Part shown: in pieces, positions 27,216-35,873 of the stretch
Numbering within the stretch: position 1 is the first letter of the stretch
How the letters are laid out: every line of letters begins with the position of its first letter
From: Candidatus Desulfosporosinus nitrosoreducens
GTDB taxonomy: Bacteria; Bacillota; Desulfitobacteriia; Desulfitobacteriales; Desulfitobacteriaceae
NCBI RefSeq assembly: GCF_030954495.1
Contig: NZ_JAVHUW010000054.1
Span: forward strand, 16,600 to 80,599
Direction of reading: 5' to 3'
Length of the DNA stretch: 64,000 nt
Notes under the pieces: model-generated
What the model was told of the DNA's origin: nothing
Database searches by the model: none
What the model saw: the letters and a program-made list of their open reading frames with translations, nothing else
Program-made: the position numbers and the translations under genes

Positions 27216-27263
27216 CATATTGCAAATTTACTATAGTTCATATTGTAAATTTGCAATATGAAC
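27216..27263. promoter_or_regulatory. Enhancer (UAS) palindrome of the ABC-transporter promoter
   Basis: A perfect 16-bp inverted repeat, CATATTGCAAATTTAC (27216-27231) and GTAAATTTGCAATATG (27245-27260), flanks a 13-base spacer that holds a third half-site (GTTCATATTG). It lies 90 bases upstream of a -24/-12 promoter, the normal place for activator hexamer binding, and shares its half-site with 22802-22834. Confidence 0.8.
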
Positions 27264-27349
27264 AGATCAACTTACCAACAAGTTTATTGAAAATTCTTGA
27301 AAACCACTTTAATGGTTGTATCTTGAAGATGAAAAAGCATGTTTAAAAA

Positions 27350-27365
27350 CTGGCACATTTTTTGC
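27350..27365 (+). promoter_or_regulatory. Sigma-54 (-24/-12) promoter of the liv-type operon
   Basis: TGGCACATTTTTTGCA is a perfect consensus match with correct spacing, about 75 bases before the substrate-binding-protein start. Confidence 0.93.
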
Positions 27366-27438
27366 AAGTTGGAAAATGCCAAGTGTGTCAGAAGTAAAAA
27401 AAATCACTCAATTATTATTTTTAGGAGGGGAAAAATTA

Positions 27439-28677
27439 ATGAAAGATTTGTCTCGTCGTAAATTTATGCTTTCGGGCGCGGCTACATTAGCAGCTTTGGC
27501 TTTTCCAAGCATTCTTTTGACAGGGTGTGGAAGTTCCCCAACTCAATCCTCAACTCAGTCCGGTGATAAGGGCAAAAAGGAATTTGTCATAGGGGTTATC
27601 GGGGCGATGACCGGAGCCAGTGCCCAGTTGGGAAATAACGCCAAATATGGTACTACGATTGCAGTCGATGAGGTCAATGCTAAAGGCGGGATTAATGGCG
27701 TTCCCGTTCGTTTGGTTATCCTTGACGACGAGGCAGATCCCACTAAATCCCTTAATCTGGCACGCGAACTTGTGACGAAGGAAAAAATTGACGCCTTTAT
27801 TGGGCCTACCAATACGACCTGTGCCAAAGCTATTCAGCCCTATCTGAATCAGAATAAAATAATCCACCTCAACGGCGGGTGCACCGGAGCGGTGCTTATC
27901 GACGAAAAGCAGTTCCCGTATTCTTTTAGAACCCACATCAATGACCGGGACCAGGCCATATTTATGGTGAAACGGGCTATAAACAAGGGACGCCAGCACA
28001 TAGCCATGGTTCATGATACTACGGCCCTGGGAAGCGGAGCTAAAACAGATATGGAAGCCGCCTTTAAACAATTGGGCAAGCAGCCGGCCGTCGATTGCCC
28101 TTACAACGTAGGCGATGTCGATATGCTGCCCGTGGCCCAAAAAATCAAGGGCGCTCAATGTGACTCGGCTTTGTTTTTTACCTTGGGGGTTGACGGAGCT
28201 CAAATTGCCAAAGCTCTGGAGAAAATTGATTACTTGCCTCCCAAAATCGAAATTCACGGCTACACAAGTGTCGGTCAGCCTGCTTACCGGGATCTCGCGG
28301 GAACCGCCGCCAAGGGAACTCTTGTCAATACGCCGACTAAGTGCACCTATAAAGAAAATCAGCCGCTCCCTGCCCGGCAGGCCGCCTTAGTCAAAGCCTT
28401 CGAAGATAAATTCGGTGCCAAGGCGACGGATGAGATAATTTTTGCTACTGCCGTTTCCTTCTATGACTGTGTTTATATTATCAAAGAAGGGGTAGAGAAA
28501 AATAAAAGTTATGAGGCCGATAAGATCAAAACAGCTATCGAATCTATCAGCAAATATGACGGTGCTAACTCCGACTATCAATTTGCTCCCAACAAACACG
28601 ACGGCAACGATCCTTCACAATTATCCGTTGGTTTGGTCACCCAGTATAATAAAGGTCTCTTCCAGTTAGTTGAATAA
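27439..28677 (+). CDS. Branched-chain-amino-acid-type ABC transporter, substrate-binding lipoprotein
   Basis: The 412-residue protein opens with a twin-arginine-like SRRKFMLSG and a hydrophobic run ending in the lipobox LLTGC, so it is exported and lipid-anchored. The mature part is a LivJ/HAAT-type periplasmic-binding fold (IGVIGAMTGASAQLGNNAKYG, VILDDEADPTKSLNLARELV, GPTNT). ATG 27439 after TTAGGAGGGG is the true start; longer frames begin upstream of the promoter. The ligand may be an amino acid or a short carboxylate or aromatic acid. Confidence 0.9.
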   Translation: MKDLSRRKFMLSGAATLAALAFPSILLTGCGSSPTQSSTQSGDKGKKEFVIGVIGAMTGASAQLGNNAKYGTTIAVDEVNAKGGINGVPVRLVILDDEADPTKSLNLARELVTKEKIDAFIGPTNTTCAKAIQPYLNQNKIIHLNGGCTGAVLIDEKQFPYSFRTHINDRDQAIFMVKRAINKGRQHIAMVHDTTALGSGAKTDMEAAFKQLGKQPAVDCPYNVGDVDMLPVAQKIKGAQCDSALFFTLGVDGAQIAKALEKIDYLPPKIEIHGYTSVGQPAYRDLAGTAAKGTLVNTPTKCTYKENQPLPARQAALVKAFEDKFGAKATDEIIFATAVSFYDCVYIIKEGVEKNKSYEADKIKTAIESISKYDGANSDYQFAPNKHDGNDPSQLSVGLVTQYNKGLFQLVE

Positions 28678-28687
28678 ACCTAACATT

Positions 28688-28717
28688 GGTGGAATAACTT
28701 GGCTAAGTTATTCCACC
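28688..28717 (+). other. Intercistronic hairpin between binding protein and permease
   Basis: A perfect 13-bp stem (GGTGGAATAACTT with AAGTTATTCCACC) has a GGCT loop and no T-run. Such hairpins often stabilise the upstream mRNA, so the binding protein is made in excess over the permease. Confidence 0.65.
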
Positions 28718-28778
28718 GAACATTCTAGCAGATTATTCGCCGCAGTGAATTCGGAAACTAATCAAAGGAAGTGATGGA

Positions 28779-29651
28779 ATGTTTCAAGCTTTGGAGAGCG
28801 GAATGGTCATGGGATGTATCTATGCCCTGCTGGCCTTGGCTATTAATATCATTTATTCCACGACGGGTATCATCAATTTCGCCCACGGTGAAATTGTTAT
28901 GCTGGGAGCTATGTTTGGGCTCACCTTTATTGTAACCGCCGGGATTCCCTTCCTTCCCGGCCTTATACTGGCTTGCCTGGCCGTGGCCATTATAGCCATC
29001 CTATTGTACTATGGCACGGTTCGGCCTTTTGGCGACAAATTAGGCAATTCCCTGGGCTGGTTGATGGCAACCCTTGGCGCCGGCATTGTCTTTACCAATG
29101 TCGCCATGCTTGTCTGGGGTACTCAGCCTAAAGCATTTCCGCCGATTGGCGGGTCCGAATTAGTCAATATCCTGGGCATAAAAATACTCCCGCATGATAT
29201 TTGGGTGCTGGTTATTACCTTTTTAATAGCCCTTTTTTTCAATGTCGTACTGGGGAAAACAATCCTTGGCAGTGCCATAAAGGCTACGTCCTTTAGCCAT
29301 AACGTCACAAGGCTGATGGGGATAAGTTCTCAGAAAATAATTCTCGCCTGTTTTGCGATGAGCGGTATTATTGCCGCTATTGCCGGTATCTTAATCAGTC
29401 CGATAACCTTTGTCGGGCCTCAAATGACGGCGACTATAGGTTTAAAAGGATTTGGGGCAGCCATTATTGGCGGTGTCGGAAACAGTAAAGGGGCTTTTGC
29501 CGGAGGACTGTTGTTGGGAATATTAGAAGCTCTGGCTATGACTCAGGTGACACCGGGCTATAAAGATGCAATCGCCTTCTTGATTATCATAGTGGCTATT
29601 AGTATCAAACCGGAAGGGATATTTGGTGTGGCATATGAGAAGAAAGTTTAA
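28779..29651 (+). CDS. LivH-type ABC permease
   Basis: The 290-residue membrane protein has the LivH family features: an ALALNIIYSTTGIINFAHGE segment and GVGNSKGAFAGGLLLGILEA near the C-terminus, with about eight membrane helices. It forms the channel with LivM. The stop overlaps the start of the next gene by about 28 bases, so translation is probably coupled. Confidence 0.92.
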   Translation: MFQALESGMVMGCIYALLALAINIIYSTTGIINFAHGEIVMLGAMFGLTFIVTAGIPFLPGLILACLAVAIIAILLYYGTVRPFGDKLGNSLGWLMATLGAGIVFTNVAMLVWGTQPKAFPPIGGSELVNILGIKILPHDIWVLVITFLIALFFNVVLGKTILGSAIKATSFSHNVTRLMGISSQKIILACFAMSGIIAAIAGILISPITFVGPQMTATIGLKGFGAAIIGGVGNSKGAFAGGLLLGILEALAMTQVTPGYKDAIAFLIIIVAISIKPEGIFGVAYEKKV

Positions 29652-31419
29652 TAAAGAGCAAAAATTAATAGTTCTCTTGGGCGCCCTGGTACTGATCGGG
29701 TTTTTGGCCGGTCCCGCAGCCGGCTCCTATTACTTAAGGCTTTTAAGTCTGACCTTGATCTATTTGGTCCTGACGACAGGCCTGAATATAGTGGCGGGAT
29801 ATGCCGGACAGGTGTCTTTGGGTCAGGCGGGTTTGTATGCCGTAGGCGCCTATACGGGGGGCATCCTGGGGGCAAATCTGGGTTTGTCGTTTTGGCTGTG
29901 TTTACCTGCCGCCATGGCAGTGGCCGGCATTTGCGGTTTTATCGTAGGTATTCCCACGCTGAGAGTATCCGGACTTTATTTGGCTCTTGTCACTATTGGC
30001 TTCGGGGTTATCGTGGAAAAAGTTTTAGTGGAGTGGGCAGCACTTACAGGAGGACCCGGTGGCATTTCAGTCCCTTTCATCGAAATAGGGGGACAGCCTT
30101 TAAGCGAGTCGCAGGTCTATTATCTGCTTTTGGCTATCTGCCTGCTGGTATTGTGGCTGGCCAATAATCTGATGAAAAGTCCGATTGGCAGAGCCTTTTC
30201 AGCCATAAGAGACAATGAAACAGCGGCGGGCTGTATGGGCATCAACATCATGGGCTACAAGTTGATGGCCTTTGTCTTAAGCGCAGTGTTGGCGGGATTG
30301 GCAGGCTGCCTCTATACATTTTTGAGCAGTTATATCAGTCCGGATACGTTTACCTTTAACCTCTCGGTTTTCTTCCTCCTGACTATCATTATCGGGGGGC
30401 AGGGGACGATAGCCGGACCGATTATCGGCACGTTGCTGTTAACTATCCTTCCCGAATACTTACAAGCCTTGGAACAGTATCGTTTGATTGTCTATGGTTT
30501 ATTACTGATTGTTGTCGTAATTGGTCTGCCCTATGGTATAAGCGGCGCCATCATCAGAAAGTTCCCCAAATTAACTGATGTGGAAAAACCCAGGGAAATT
30601 GCAATAGATCCTATCGCCGATAGACACCAGAACAAGGAGAACGCTACTTTGCTGGTTCTGGAAAACGTCACCAAACGTTTTGGGGGATTGAATGCCATCC
30701 AAGATATGTCCCTGGCGGTTAAAAAAGGCTCGGTTCATTCTTTAATCGGACCCAACGGCGCAGGCAAGAGCACGATGATCAACATCATCACGGGCGTATA
30801 TAAGCCTAACGAAGGCCGGGTCCTGTTTAACGGTCAGGAAATCAACAATATAAAACCTTACAAAATTGCTTTGGCCGGAATTAGCCGCACCTTCCAAAGT
30901 GTTCAGGTATTCGGAAAAATAAGCGTTCTGGAAAATATCATGGTCGGCCGGCATGGTCAATACCACAGCAACTTGTTTGATTTTACCTTTAAATCCGGCC
31001 GGGGCCGCAGGGAAGAGAAGGTTGCCCGCCAACGTGCTTGGGCTTTGCTGAGGATGGTGGGCTTGGAGGACAGAGCCGGCGAGTTTGCCGACAGTCTATC
31101 CGCCGGACAGCAGAGATTGCTGGAAATTGCCCGGGCTTTGGCCATGGAACCGGACTTGCTGTTACTGGATGAGCCGGCGGCCGGGCTTAATGAGGTCGAG
31201 ATCAGAAATTTAGCTCAGATTATTGAGGAAATAAAGAGTAGGGGAATCACTATTCTTTTAATCGAGCACCACATTGATTTTGTCATGAATATTTCGGACG
31301 CCATTACTGTTCTCAACTTTGGTAAGAAGCTGGCTGAGGGTACTCCGCTGGAAATACAGGGGAATCAAGAAGTCATTGAAGCTTACCTCGGTAAAGACGA
31401 GGTGGTGGAAGTATGCTGA
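29623..31419 (+). CDS. Fused LivM permease - LivG ATPase
   Basis: The 598-residue protein joins two usually separate subunits. Residues 1-310 are a LivM-type permease (GYAGQVSLGQAGLYAVGAYT, GPGGISVPF). Residues about 335-595 are a LivG ATPase with Walker A GPNGAGKST, signature LSAGQQRLLEIARAL and Walker B LLLLDEPAAGL. The frame is unbroken across the junction. The start is uncertain (TTG 29623, GTG 29626 or ATG 29635). Fusion fixes the permease:ATPase ratio. It sits within the sigma-54-driven liv operon. Confidence 0.9.
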   Translation: MVWHMRRKFNKEQKLIVLLGALVLIGFLAGPAAGSYYLRLLSLTLIYLVLTTGLNIVAGYAGQVSLGQAGLYAVGAYTGGILGANLGLSFWLCLPAAMAVAGICGFIVGIPTLRVSGLYLALVTIGFGVIVEKVLVEWAALTGGPGGISVPFIEIGGQPLSESQVYYLLLAICLLVLWLANNLMKSPIGRAFSAIRDNETAAGCMGINIMGYKLMAFVLSAVLAGLAGCLYTFLSSYISPDTFTFNLSVFFLLTIIIGGQGTIAGPIIGTLLLTILPEYLQALEQYRLIVYGLLLIVVVIGLPYGISGAIIRKFPKLTDVEKPREIAIDPIADRHQNKENATLLVLENVTKRFGGLNAIQDMSLAVKKGSVHSLIGPNGAGKSTMINIITGVYKPNEGRVLFNGQEINNIKPYKIALAGISRTFQSVQVFGKISVLENIMVGRHGQYHSNLFDFTFKSGRGRREEKVARQRAWALLRMVGLEDRAGEFADSLSAGQQRLLEIARALAMEPDLLLLDEPAAGLNEVEIRNLAQIIEEIKSRGITILLIEHHIDFVMNISDAITVLNFGKKLAEGTPLEIQGNQEVIEAYLGKDEVVEVC

Positions 31420-32129
31420 AAGTCAATAATATTAATGTCAGCTACGGCAAGGTAGAGATTATCAAGCAGGTTTCTTTTGAGGTAAATCAGGGGGAAGTTG
31501 TCGTTATTATCGGAGCTAACGGGGCGGGTAAAACCACAATCATGAAAACAGTAACAGGTTTGCTTAAACCGACTCAAGGTGAGATTACTTTTGAGGGCCG
31601 GACTATCTCCCGTACGCCGGCAGAGAAAATAGTGAAGCTGGGGCTGGCCATGTGCCCTGAAGGCAGACAGGTATTTCCTCAGCACACGGTGTATGAAAAT
31701 CTTGTCCTGGGAGGATATCTGGTTAGGAGAGACAAACAAAAGTTTCTCAAGTCTATTGAGCAGATGTACGATCTTTTCCCCATTTTGCAGGAACGGTCCC
31801 AACAGTTCGCAGGGACTCTGAGCGGCGGGGAACAGCAAATGCTGGCTATTGCCCGGGCGATGATGTCGAGGCCTAAGTTGCTGTTGCTTGACGAGCCCTC
31901 TGCCGGTTTAGCGCCGATTTATGTCAAAAGCATTTTTGATATGCTTCAGAAACTTTCGGAGCAAGGGACGACGATCTTGCTGGTTGAACAAATGGCCAAC
32001 ATGGCGTTAAAGGTCGCCGATAGAGCCTATGTCTTGGAAACCGGCCGCATTGCCCTGGGAGGGGAAGCAGCCGAAATCCGCAATGATCCCAAGGTTGTGG
32101 AAAGCTATCTCGGAGCGAAAAAGTATTAA
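31413..32129 (+). CDS. LivF-type ABC ATPase
   Basis: The 238-residue ATPase has Walker A GANGAGKTT, signature LSGGEQQMLAIARAM and Walker B LLLLDEPSAGL, with the short LivF length. It pairs with the LivG half of the fused protein. It overlaps the upstream gene by seven bases, so coupled translation is expected. Confidence 0.93.
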   Translation: MLKVNNINVSYGKVEIIKQVSFEVNQGEVVVIIGANGAGKTTIMKTVTGLLKPTQGEITFEGRTISRTPAEKIVKLGLAMCPEGRQVFPQHTVYENLVLGGYLVRRDKQKFLKSIEQMYDLFPILQERSQQFAGTLSGGEQQMLAIARAMMSRPKLLLLDEPSAGLAPIYVKSIFDMLQKLSEQGTTILLVEQMANMALKVADRAYVLETGRIALGGEAAEIRNDPKVVESYLGAKKY

Positions 32130-32187
32130 AGCGTTTATTGCTCTTGTTATTTATTATAATTTATAATTAAGGAAGAAGGAGTTATTC

Positions 32188-32931
32188 ATGTCGAAGTTCG
32201 AGGGAAGAGTTGCCGTAATTACAGGTGGAGCCAAAGGTATCGGGGAGTCGATTGTGAGAAAATTTTACGCCGAGGGCGCCAAGATTGCCATTATGGACGT
32301 CAATGCCGCCGGAGCTCAACAATTGGCCTTGGAACTTGATCCCAGCGGCGATAAGGCCATGGGGCTGGGATGTAATATCGTCAACCGTCCCGAGGTAAAA
32401 GCTGCTTTTGCAGCCATTGCCGCAAAGTTTGGTACCGTGGATATCCTGGTCAATAACGCCGGAATTACCCGGGATGCCATCTTTCATAAAATGACTGAGA
32501 AACAATGGGATGATGTTATTGCCGTCAATGGCAAAGGACTGTTCAATTGCACCCAGGAAGCCTGGCTGCTTATGAAAGCTCAGAAATACGGAAAGATTTG
32601 CAATTTGTCTTCAACAAATGCCAGCGGCGAAGCCGGACAGGCTAATTATGCCTTTACCAAAGCAGGGATTATTGCTTTTACTAAGAGTTTGGCAAAAGAA
32701 GGGGGCCGGCATAATATTAATGTCAACTGTGTGCGCCCTGGCGTGATTGATACTGAGATGATGCGGGCTGTACCTGAAGAGGTGCTGGAGGATTTAGTTG
32801 CTAAGACGGCGTTTAAACGCATGGGAAAACCGTCGGAAGTGGCGGACGTCATCGCCTATTTGTGCAGTGAAGAAGCCTCCTGGGTCACGGGTGAAGAACT
32901 TTTAGTGGCCGGTGGATTTATGTACAGATAA
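32188..32931 (+). CDS. SDR-family 3-ketoacyl reductase/3-hydroxyacyl-CoA dehydrogenase
   Basis: The 247-residue protein carries TGGAKGIG, NNAGITRDA, the SSTNASG serine and YAFTK, as in FabG/PhaB-type enzymes. The C-terminus (GEELLVAGGFMYR) is normal. It lies 58 bases after livF with AAGGAAGAAGGAG upstream and may belong to the liv operon, completing a hydroxyacyl-CoA oxidation route with the MaoC hydratase. Confidence 0.88.
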   Translation: MSKFEGRVAVITGGAKGIGESIVRKFYAEGAKIAIMDVNAAGAQQLALELDPSGDKAMGLGCNIVNRPEVKAAFAAIAAKFGTVDILVNNAGITRDAIFHKMTEKQWDDVIAVNGKGLFNCTQEAWLLMKAQKYGKICNLSSTNASGEAGQANYAFTKAGIIAFTKSLAKEGGRHNINVNCVRPGVIDTEMMRAVPEEVLEDLVAKTAFKRMGKPSEVADVIAYLCSEEASWVTGEELLVAGGFMYR

Positions 32932-32959
32932 TCCGGGAGCTTAGTTAAATAATGGCATT

Positions 32960-33090
32960 TAGCCGCTGACTAATCCGCTCTAAGACTCCCGCTGCGGCAA
33001 GCGGTGAGTTAAGAGCGGCCAAGTCCCTGGATAAGTGCGACTAAGCTTCAGATGGAGTTAAAACTCCACCTGAAGCAAGTCTTCTTTATT
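32960..33090 (+). repeat. Dispersed intergenic repeat, copy C
   Basis: Nearly identical to copy A (2312), with a few substitutions; it ends GAAGCAAGTCTTCTTTATT. It lies between the SDR and the OPT transporter. An AT-rich stretch of TATGAT/AATTAT-type units follows at 33110-33170. Confidence 0.88.
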
Positions 33091-33171
33091 TGGTCATTAG
33101 CCCGTGAGGATATAGTAATATTATAGATAATCATAATTGTAATTATAATCGTAATCATAGTCATAGTATAG

Positions 33172-33220
33172 AAAACCGGATGTGTTTTCTCCTTTTTGTG
33201 GAGAATTGCATCCGGTTTTT
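33172..33220 (+). terminator. Terminator with inner hairpin
   Basis: AAAACCGGATG pairs with CATCCGGTTTT, with an inner TTCTCC-GGAGAA stem and a T-run. It probably ends the SDR transcript. Confidence 0.75.
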
Positions 33221-33229
33221 CAGTTAGCA

Positions 33230-33569
33230 AGGTTGGTAAAGTGTCGCCTAAATTTTCAGGAAAATTTCTGTCAGAGGTTTAGGGAGTCAGCCAGAGGATT
33301 CCTATGCTGCTTTGTGTGGGGAAACATGGCTCTCTTAGTAAGAGCTGTTGTAGTACTCTATGAGTGGACAATGGCCGAAAATGTCCTCGTGTAGAGGACA
33401 AAGCTGTTTTGGGCCATTTTGAAATAGTGTGAATTTAGTCCTTAATAGATTTAAACAACTGGAGGATAGCATGTAAACAGTGTGCCGCAATTATTTTGAT
33501 ATTTGAATGTAAAATGTAAAATAATATAAAATCATGTCGAAATATTAATCTATCTTAGGAGGTTACAGA
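33230..33569 (+). promoter_or_regulatory. Long structured leader before the OPT gene
   Basis: These 340 bases have no gene. A two-part hairpin at 33370-33418 (outer AATGGCC-GGCCATT, inner GTCCTC-GAGGAC) and CTCTTAGTAAGAG at 33333-33345 give it terminator- or RNA-element-like structure. I cannot match it to a known riboswitch. Confidence 0.4.
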
Positions 33570-35495
33570 ATGGAAAAGAAAGGCCTGGATCATTCGGCCT
33601 ACGGCGGAGTCAGTGGAGAGGATTATATTCCTTACATACCTGCCAGCGAGGCCATGCCTGAAATCACAGTGGTGTCCATCATCATGGGGGTTTTGCTTGC
33701 GGCACTTTTTGCTGCCGCCAATACTTACCTCGGCTTAAAAGTAGGGATGACCATTGCGGCAGGCATTCCCTCGGCGGTTCTGGCTACCGGAATTCTTAAA
33801 GGGCTCTTTAAGCGGAATAACGTCTTAGAAGCTAATATGATTCAATCCATTGCCGCTATGGGCGAAGCACTGGCCGGGGGGATAATTTTTACTCTGCCGG
33901 CAATTATCATCTGGGGTTTAGAGTTAAAATTGTCGACGATTGTAGTCGCCACCTTGTTGGGAGGCTTAATCGGTATTTTCTTCGTTGTTCCCCTGCGCAA
34001 ATATCTTACCGTTGAAGAACACGGAAAACTTATTTTTCCCGAGAGTATGGCTGCTGCTGAAATCCTGGCTACAGGCAGTTCGGGGGGCAGCGGATTTAAG
34101 ACAGTACTTACAGGCTTGTTGTACGGCGGCGGGTATAAACTTTTATCCGGCGGTTTTGCCCTCTGGATGGAAGAACCGCAGTGGACCATCAAGTCGCTGC
34201 AGAGTACTGTCTTTGGCATTGATACTCTGGCTTCCCTGGCCGGAGTAGGTTTTATTATCGGCATTGAGGCTGCACTTTACATGTTTGCTGGTGCTCTGGT
34301 AGCCTGGTTTGGTTTAATTCCTTTAATTAAATACGTCGGTGCGGGGCTGACCACACCCTTGTTTCCTTCCCAGACCTTAATCTCGCAAATGAGCGCCTCC
34401 GCTATCTGGAGCAGTTATATCAGATACGTAGGGGCCGGGGCAGTGGCCGCCGGCGGCTTTATCAGTTTGGGCAGATCCTTGCCCACCATCATCCGTTCCT
34501 TCAGATCGGCCATGGGGGGGCTGGGTAAAGGAAGCGCCAGTACCAAACGTACGGATGTAGACGCTCCTATAATCTGGGTTATTGGGGCAGCGGTCTTTGT
34601 TTTCCTCCTGGCTTGGCTTTTGCCGATGATATCTATCGGCCCGATAGGATCTTTTCTGGTAGTCATTTTCGCCTTTTTCTTTGCCGTGGTGTCCGCCAGA
34701 ATGTGCGGTATAATCGGCGCTTCGAACAATCCGGTATCCGGAATGACCATTGCTTCGTTGCTTTTCATCACAGCTGTCCTGAAAGCTACGGGCATGACCG
34801 GTCAGCAAGGTATGATCGCCGCTATTCTGGCCGGTTCTATCGTCTGCATCGCTATCGCCGTATCCGGTGATGCCGCCCAAGCGCTTAAGACCACCCACAT
34901 CATTGGGGGCACACCGAAGCGGGTAGAATTCAGCATGTACGCCGGTGTGGTTTTTTCCTCCGTTTTTTCCGGTTTAGTGCTGCTTATGCTCAATCATACC
35001 TACGGAATCGGTTCCGATGCCGTTGCGGCTCCTCAGGCGACTTTAATGTCCATGGTGGTTAAAGGAGTTATGACAGGACAACTGCCCTGGGTTCTGGTTA
35101 TCATCGGGGTAACCTTCGGAGTAATGTGCGCTTTAATGAGATTGCCGATTTTGCCCGTCGCCCTGGGGCTTTATCTGCCCATTCATCTCAGTGCCGGTAT
35201 CCTGATCGGCGGTTTGGTAAGGGTGCTGGTTGACTACAAGTTCCGCAACAACAGTGCGCAACAAAAGGAACGGGTGGAAAAAGGCATTCTGCTCTCTTCG
35301 GGTCTGGTCGCCGGGGATGCTATCATGGGCATTGTGATTGCGCTTTTTGCTACGCTAAGTGTCAACATCGGTTTTGGAGCCAATATTTTACCGGGCATCA
35401 CTGGCAGCCCTTATACTGCGACCATACTTTATGTTCTCTTAGCGATCTGGATGTATCGTGTTACAATTAAGAAAGATGGAAAACAGAATGGCTAA
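33570..35495 (+). CDS. OPT-family oligopeptide transporter
   Basis: The 641-residue protein has about 14-16 membrane segments and OPT hallmarks: AALFAAANTYLGLKVGMTIAAGIPSAVLA near residue 40, ICGIIGASNNPVSGMT near 375 and GDAAQALKTTHIIGGTP near 435. OPT proteins import small peptides, or metal-chelate complexes in some branches, driven by proton flux. A dipeptidase two genes later makes peptide uptake the more likely role. Confidence 0.92.
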   Translation: MEKKGLDHSAYGGVSGEDYIPYIPASEAMPEITVVSIIMGVLLAALFAAANTYLGLKVGMTIAAGIPSAVLATGILKGLFKRNNVLEANMIQSIAAMGEALAGGIIFTLPAIIIWGLELKLSTIVVATLLGGLIGIFFVVPLRKYLTVEEHGKLIFPESMAAAEILATGSSGGSGFKTVLTGLLYGGGYKLLSGGFALWMEEPQWTIKSLQSTVFGIDTLASLAGVGFIIGIEAALYMFAGALVAWFGLIPLIKYVGAGLTTPLFPSQTLISQMSASAIWSSYIRYVGAGAVAAGGFISLGRSLPTIIRSFRSAMGGLGKGSASTKRTDVDAPIIWVIGAAVFVFLLAWLLPMISIGPIGSFLVVIFAFFFAVVSARMCGIIGASNNPVSGMTIASLLFITAVLKATGMTGQQGMIAAILAGSIVCIAIAVSGDAAQALKTTHIIGGTPKRVEFSMYAGVVFSSVFSGLVLLMLNHTYGIGSDAVAAPQATLMSMVVKGVMTGQLPWVLVIIGVTFGVMCALMRLPILPVALGLYLPIHLSAGILIGGLVRVLVDYKFRNNSAQQKERVEKGILLSSGLVAGDAIMGIVIALFATLSVNIGFGANILPGITGSPYTATILYVLLAIWMYRVTIKKDGKQNG

Positions 35496-35871
35496 GCCAA
35501 TGTCTATTCTCAGGCAGAAAAAGCGAGAAGATAATTATTTGTGTTATATCCCCCGGAGACAACACAAACAGTGGGAAATTCGCGATGGCAAAGTGCTGCT
35601 TCTCTTTGAACATGACAAACTGATTGAAAAGTTTGCGCGCTGGTTGGTGAAAAAACCCTATAGCAGTGATCTTGAATTGGATGAAATAGGCTCTCAGGTC
35701 TGGTCCTATATTGATGACCGGAGTACAGTGTTCGAGATCGGACAAAAACTGCAAACAGATTTTGGGGCGGAGTTTGATCCCAGGTATCAGAGACTAATCT
35801 CCTATTTGAACTATCTTAATAAAAAAGGTTGGATCTTGTTTAGGAGAAGTCCGCAAATGGAGGAGGGTTAA
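35476..35871 (+). CDS. PqqD-like (RRE-fold) small protein
   Basis: The 132-residue protein resembles the PqqD family: DELG-SQVWSYIDDRSTVFEIGQKLQTDFG and a helix-turn-helix-like end (RYQRLISYLNYLNKKGWILF). PqqD domains bind leader peptides of modified peptides, but stand-alone copies next to transporters have no proved role. It overlaps the OPT stop (starts at 35476 or 35488), and the dipeptidase follows three bases after its stop, so the three are one translation-coupled operon. Confidence 0.75.
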   Translation: MENRMAKPMSILRQKKREDNYLCYIPRRQHKQWEIRDGKVLLLFEHDKLIEKFARWLVKKPYSSDLELDEIGSQVWSYIDDRSTVFEIGQKLQTDFGAEFDPRYQRLISYLNYLNKKGWILFRRSPQMEEG

Positions 35872-35873
35872 AG

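Noticed and set aside
27316..27438. Longer start for the substrate-binding protein
   Set aside because: The extra codons cover the sigma-54 promoter at 27350; the Tat-like signal and AGGAGG both support 27439.
33182..33394. 70-residue frame over the OPT leader
   Set aside because: It begins within a terminator loop and lacks a ribosome site.
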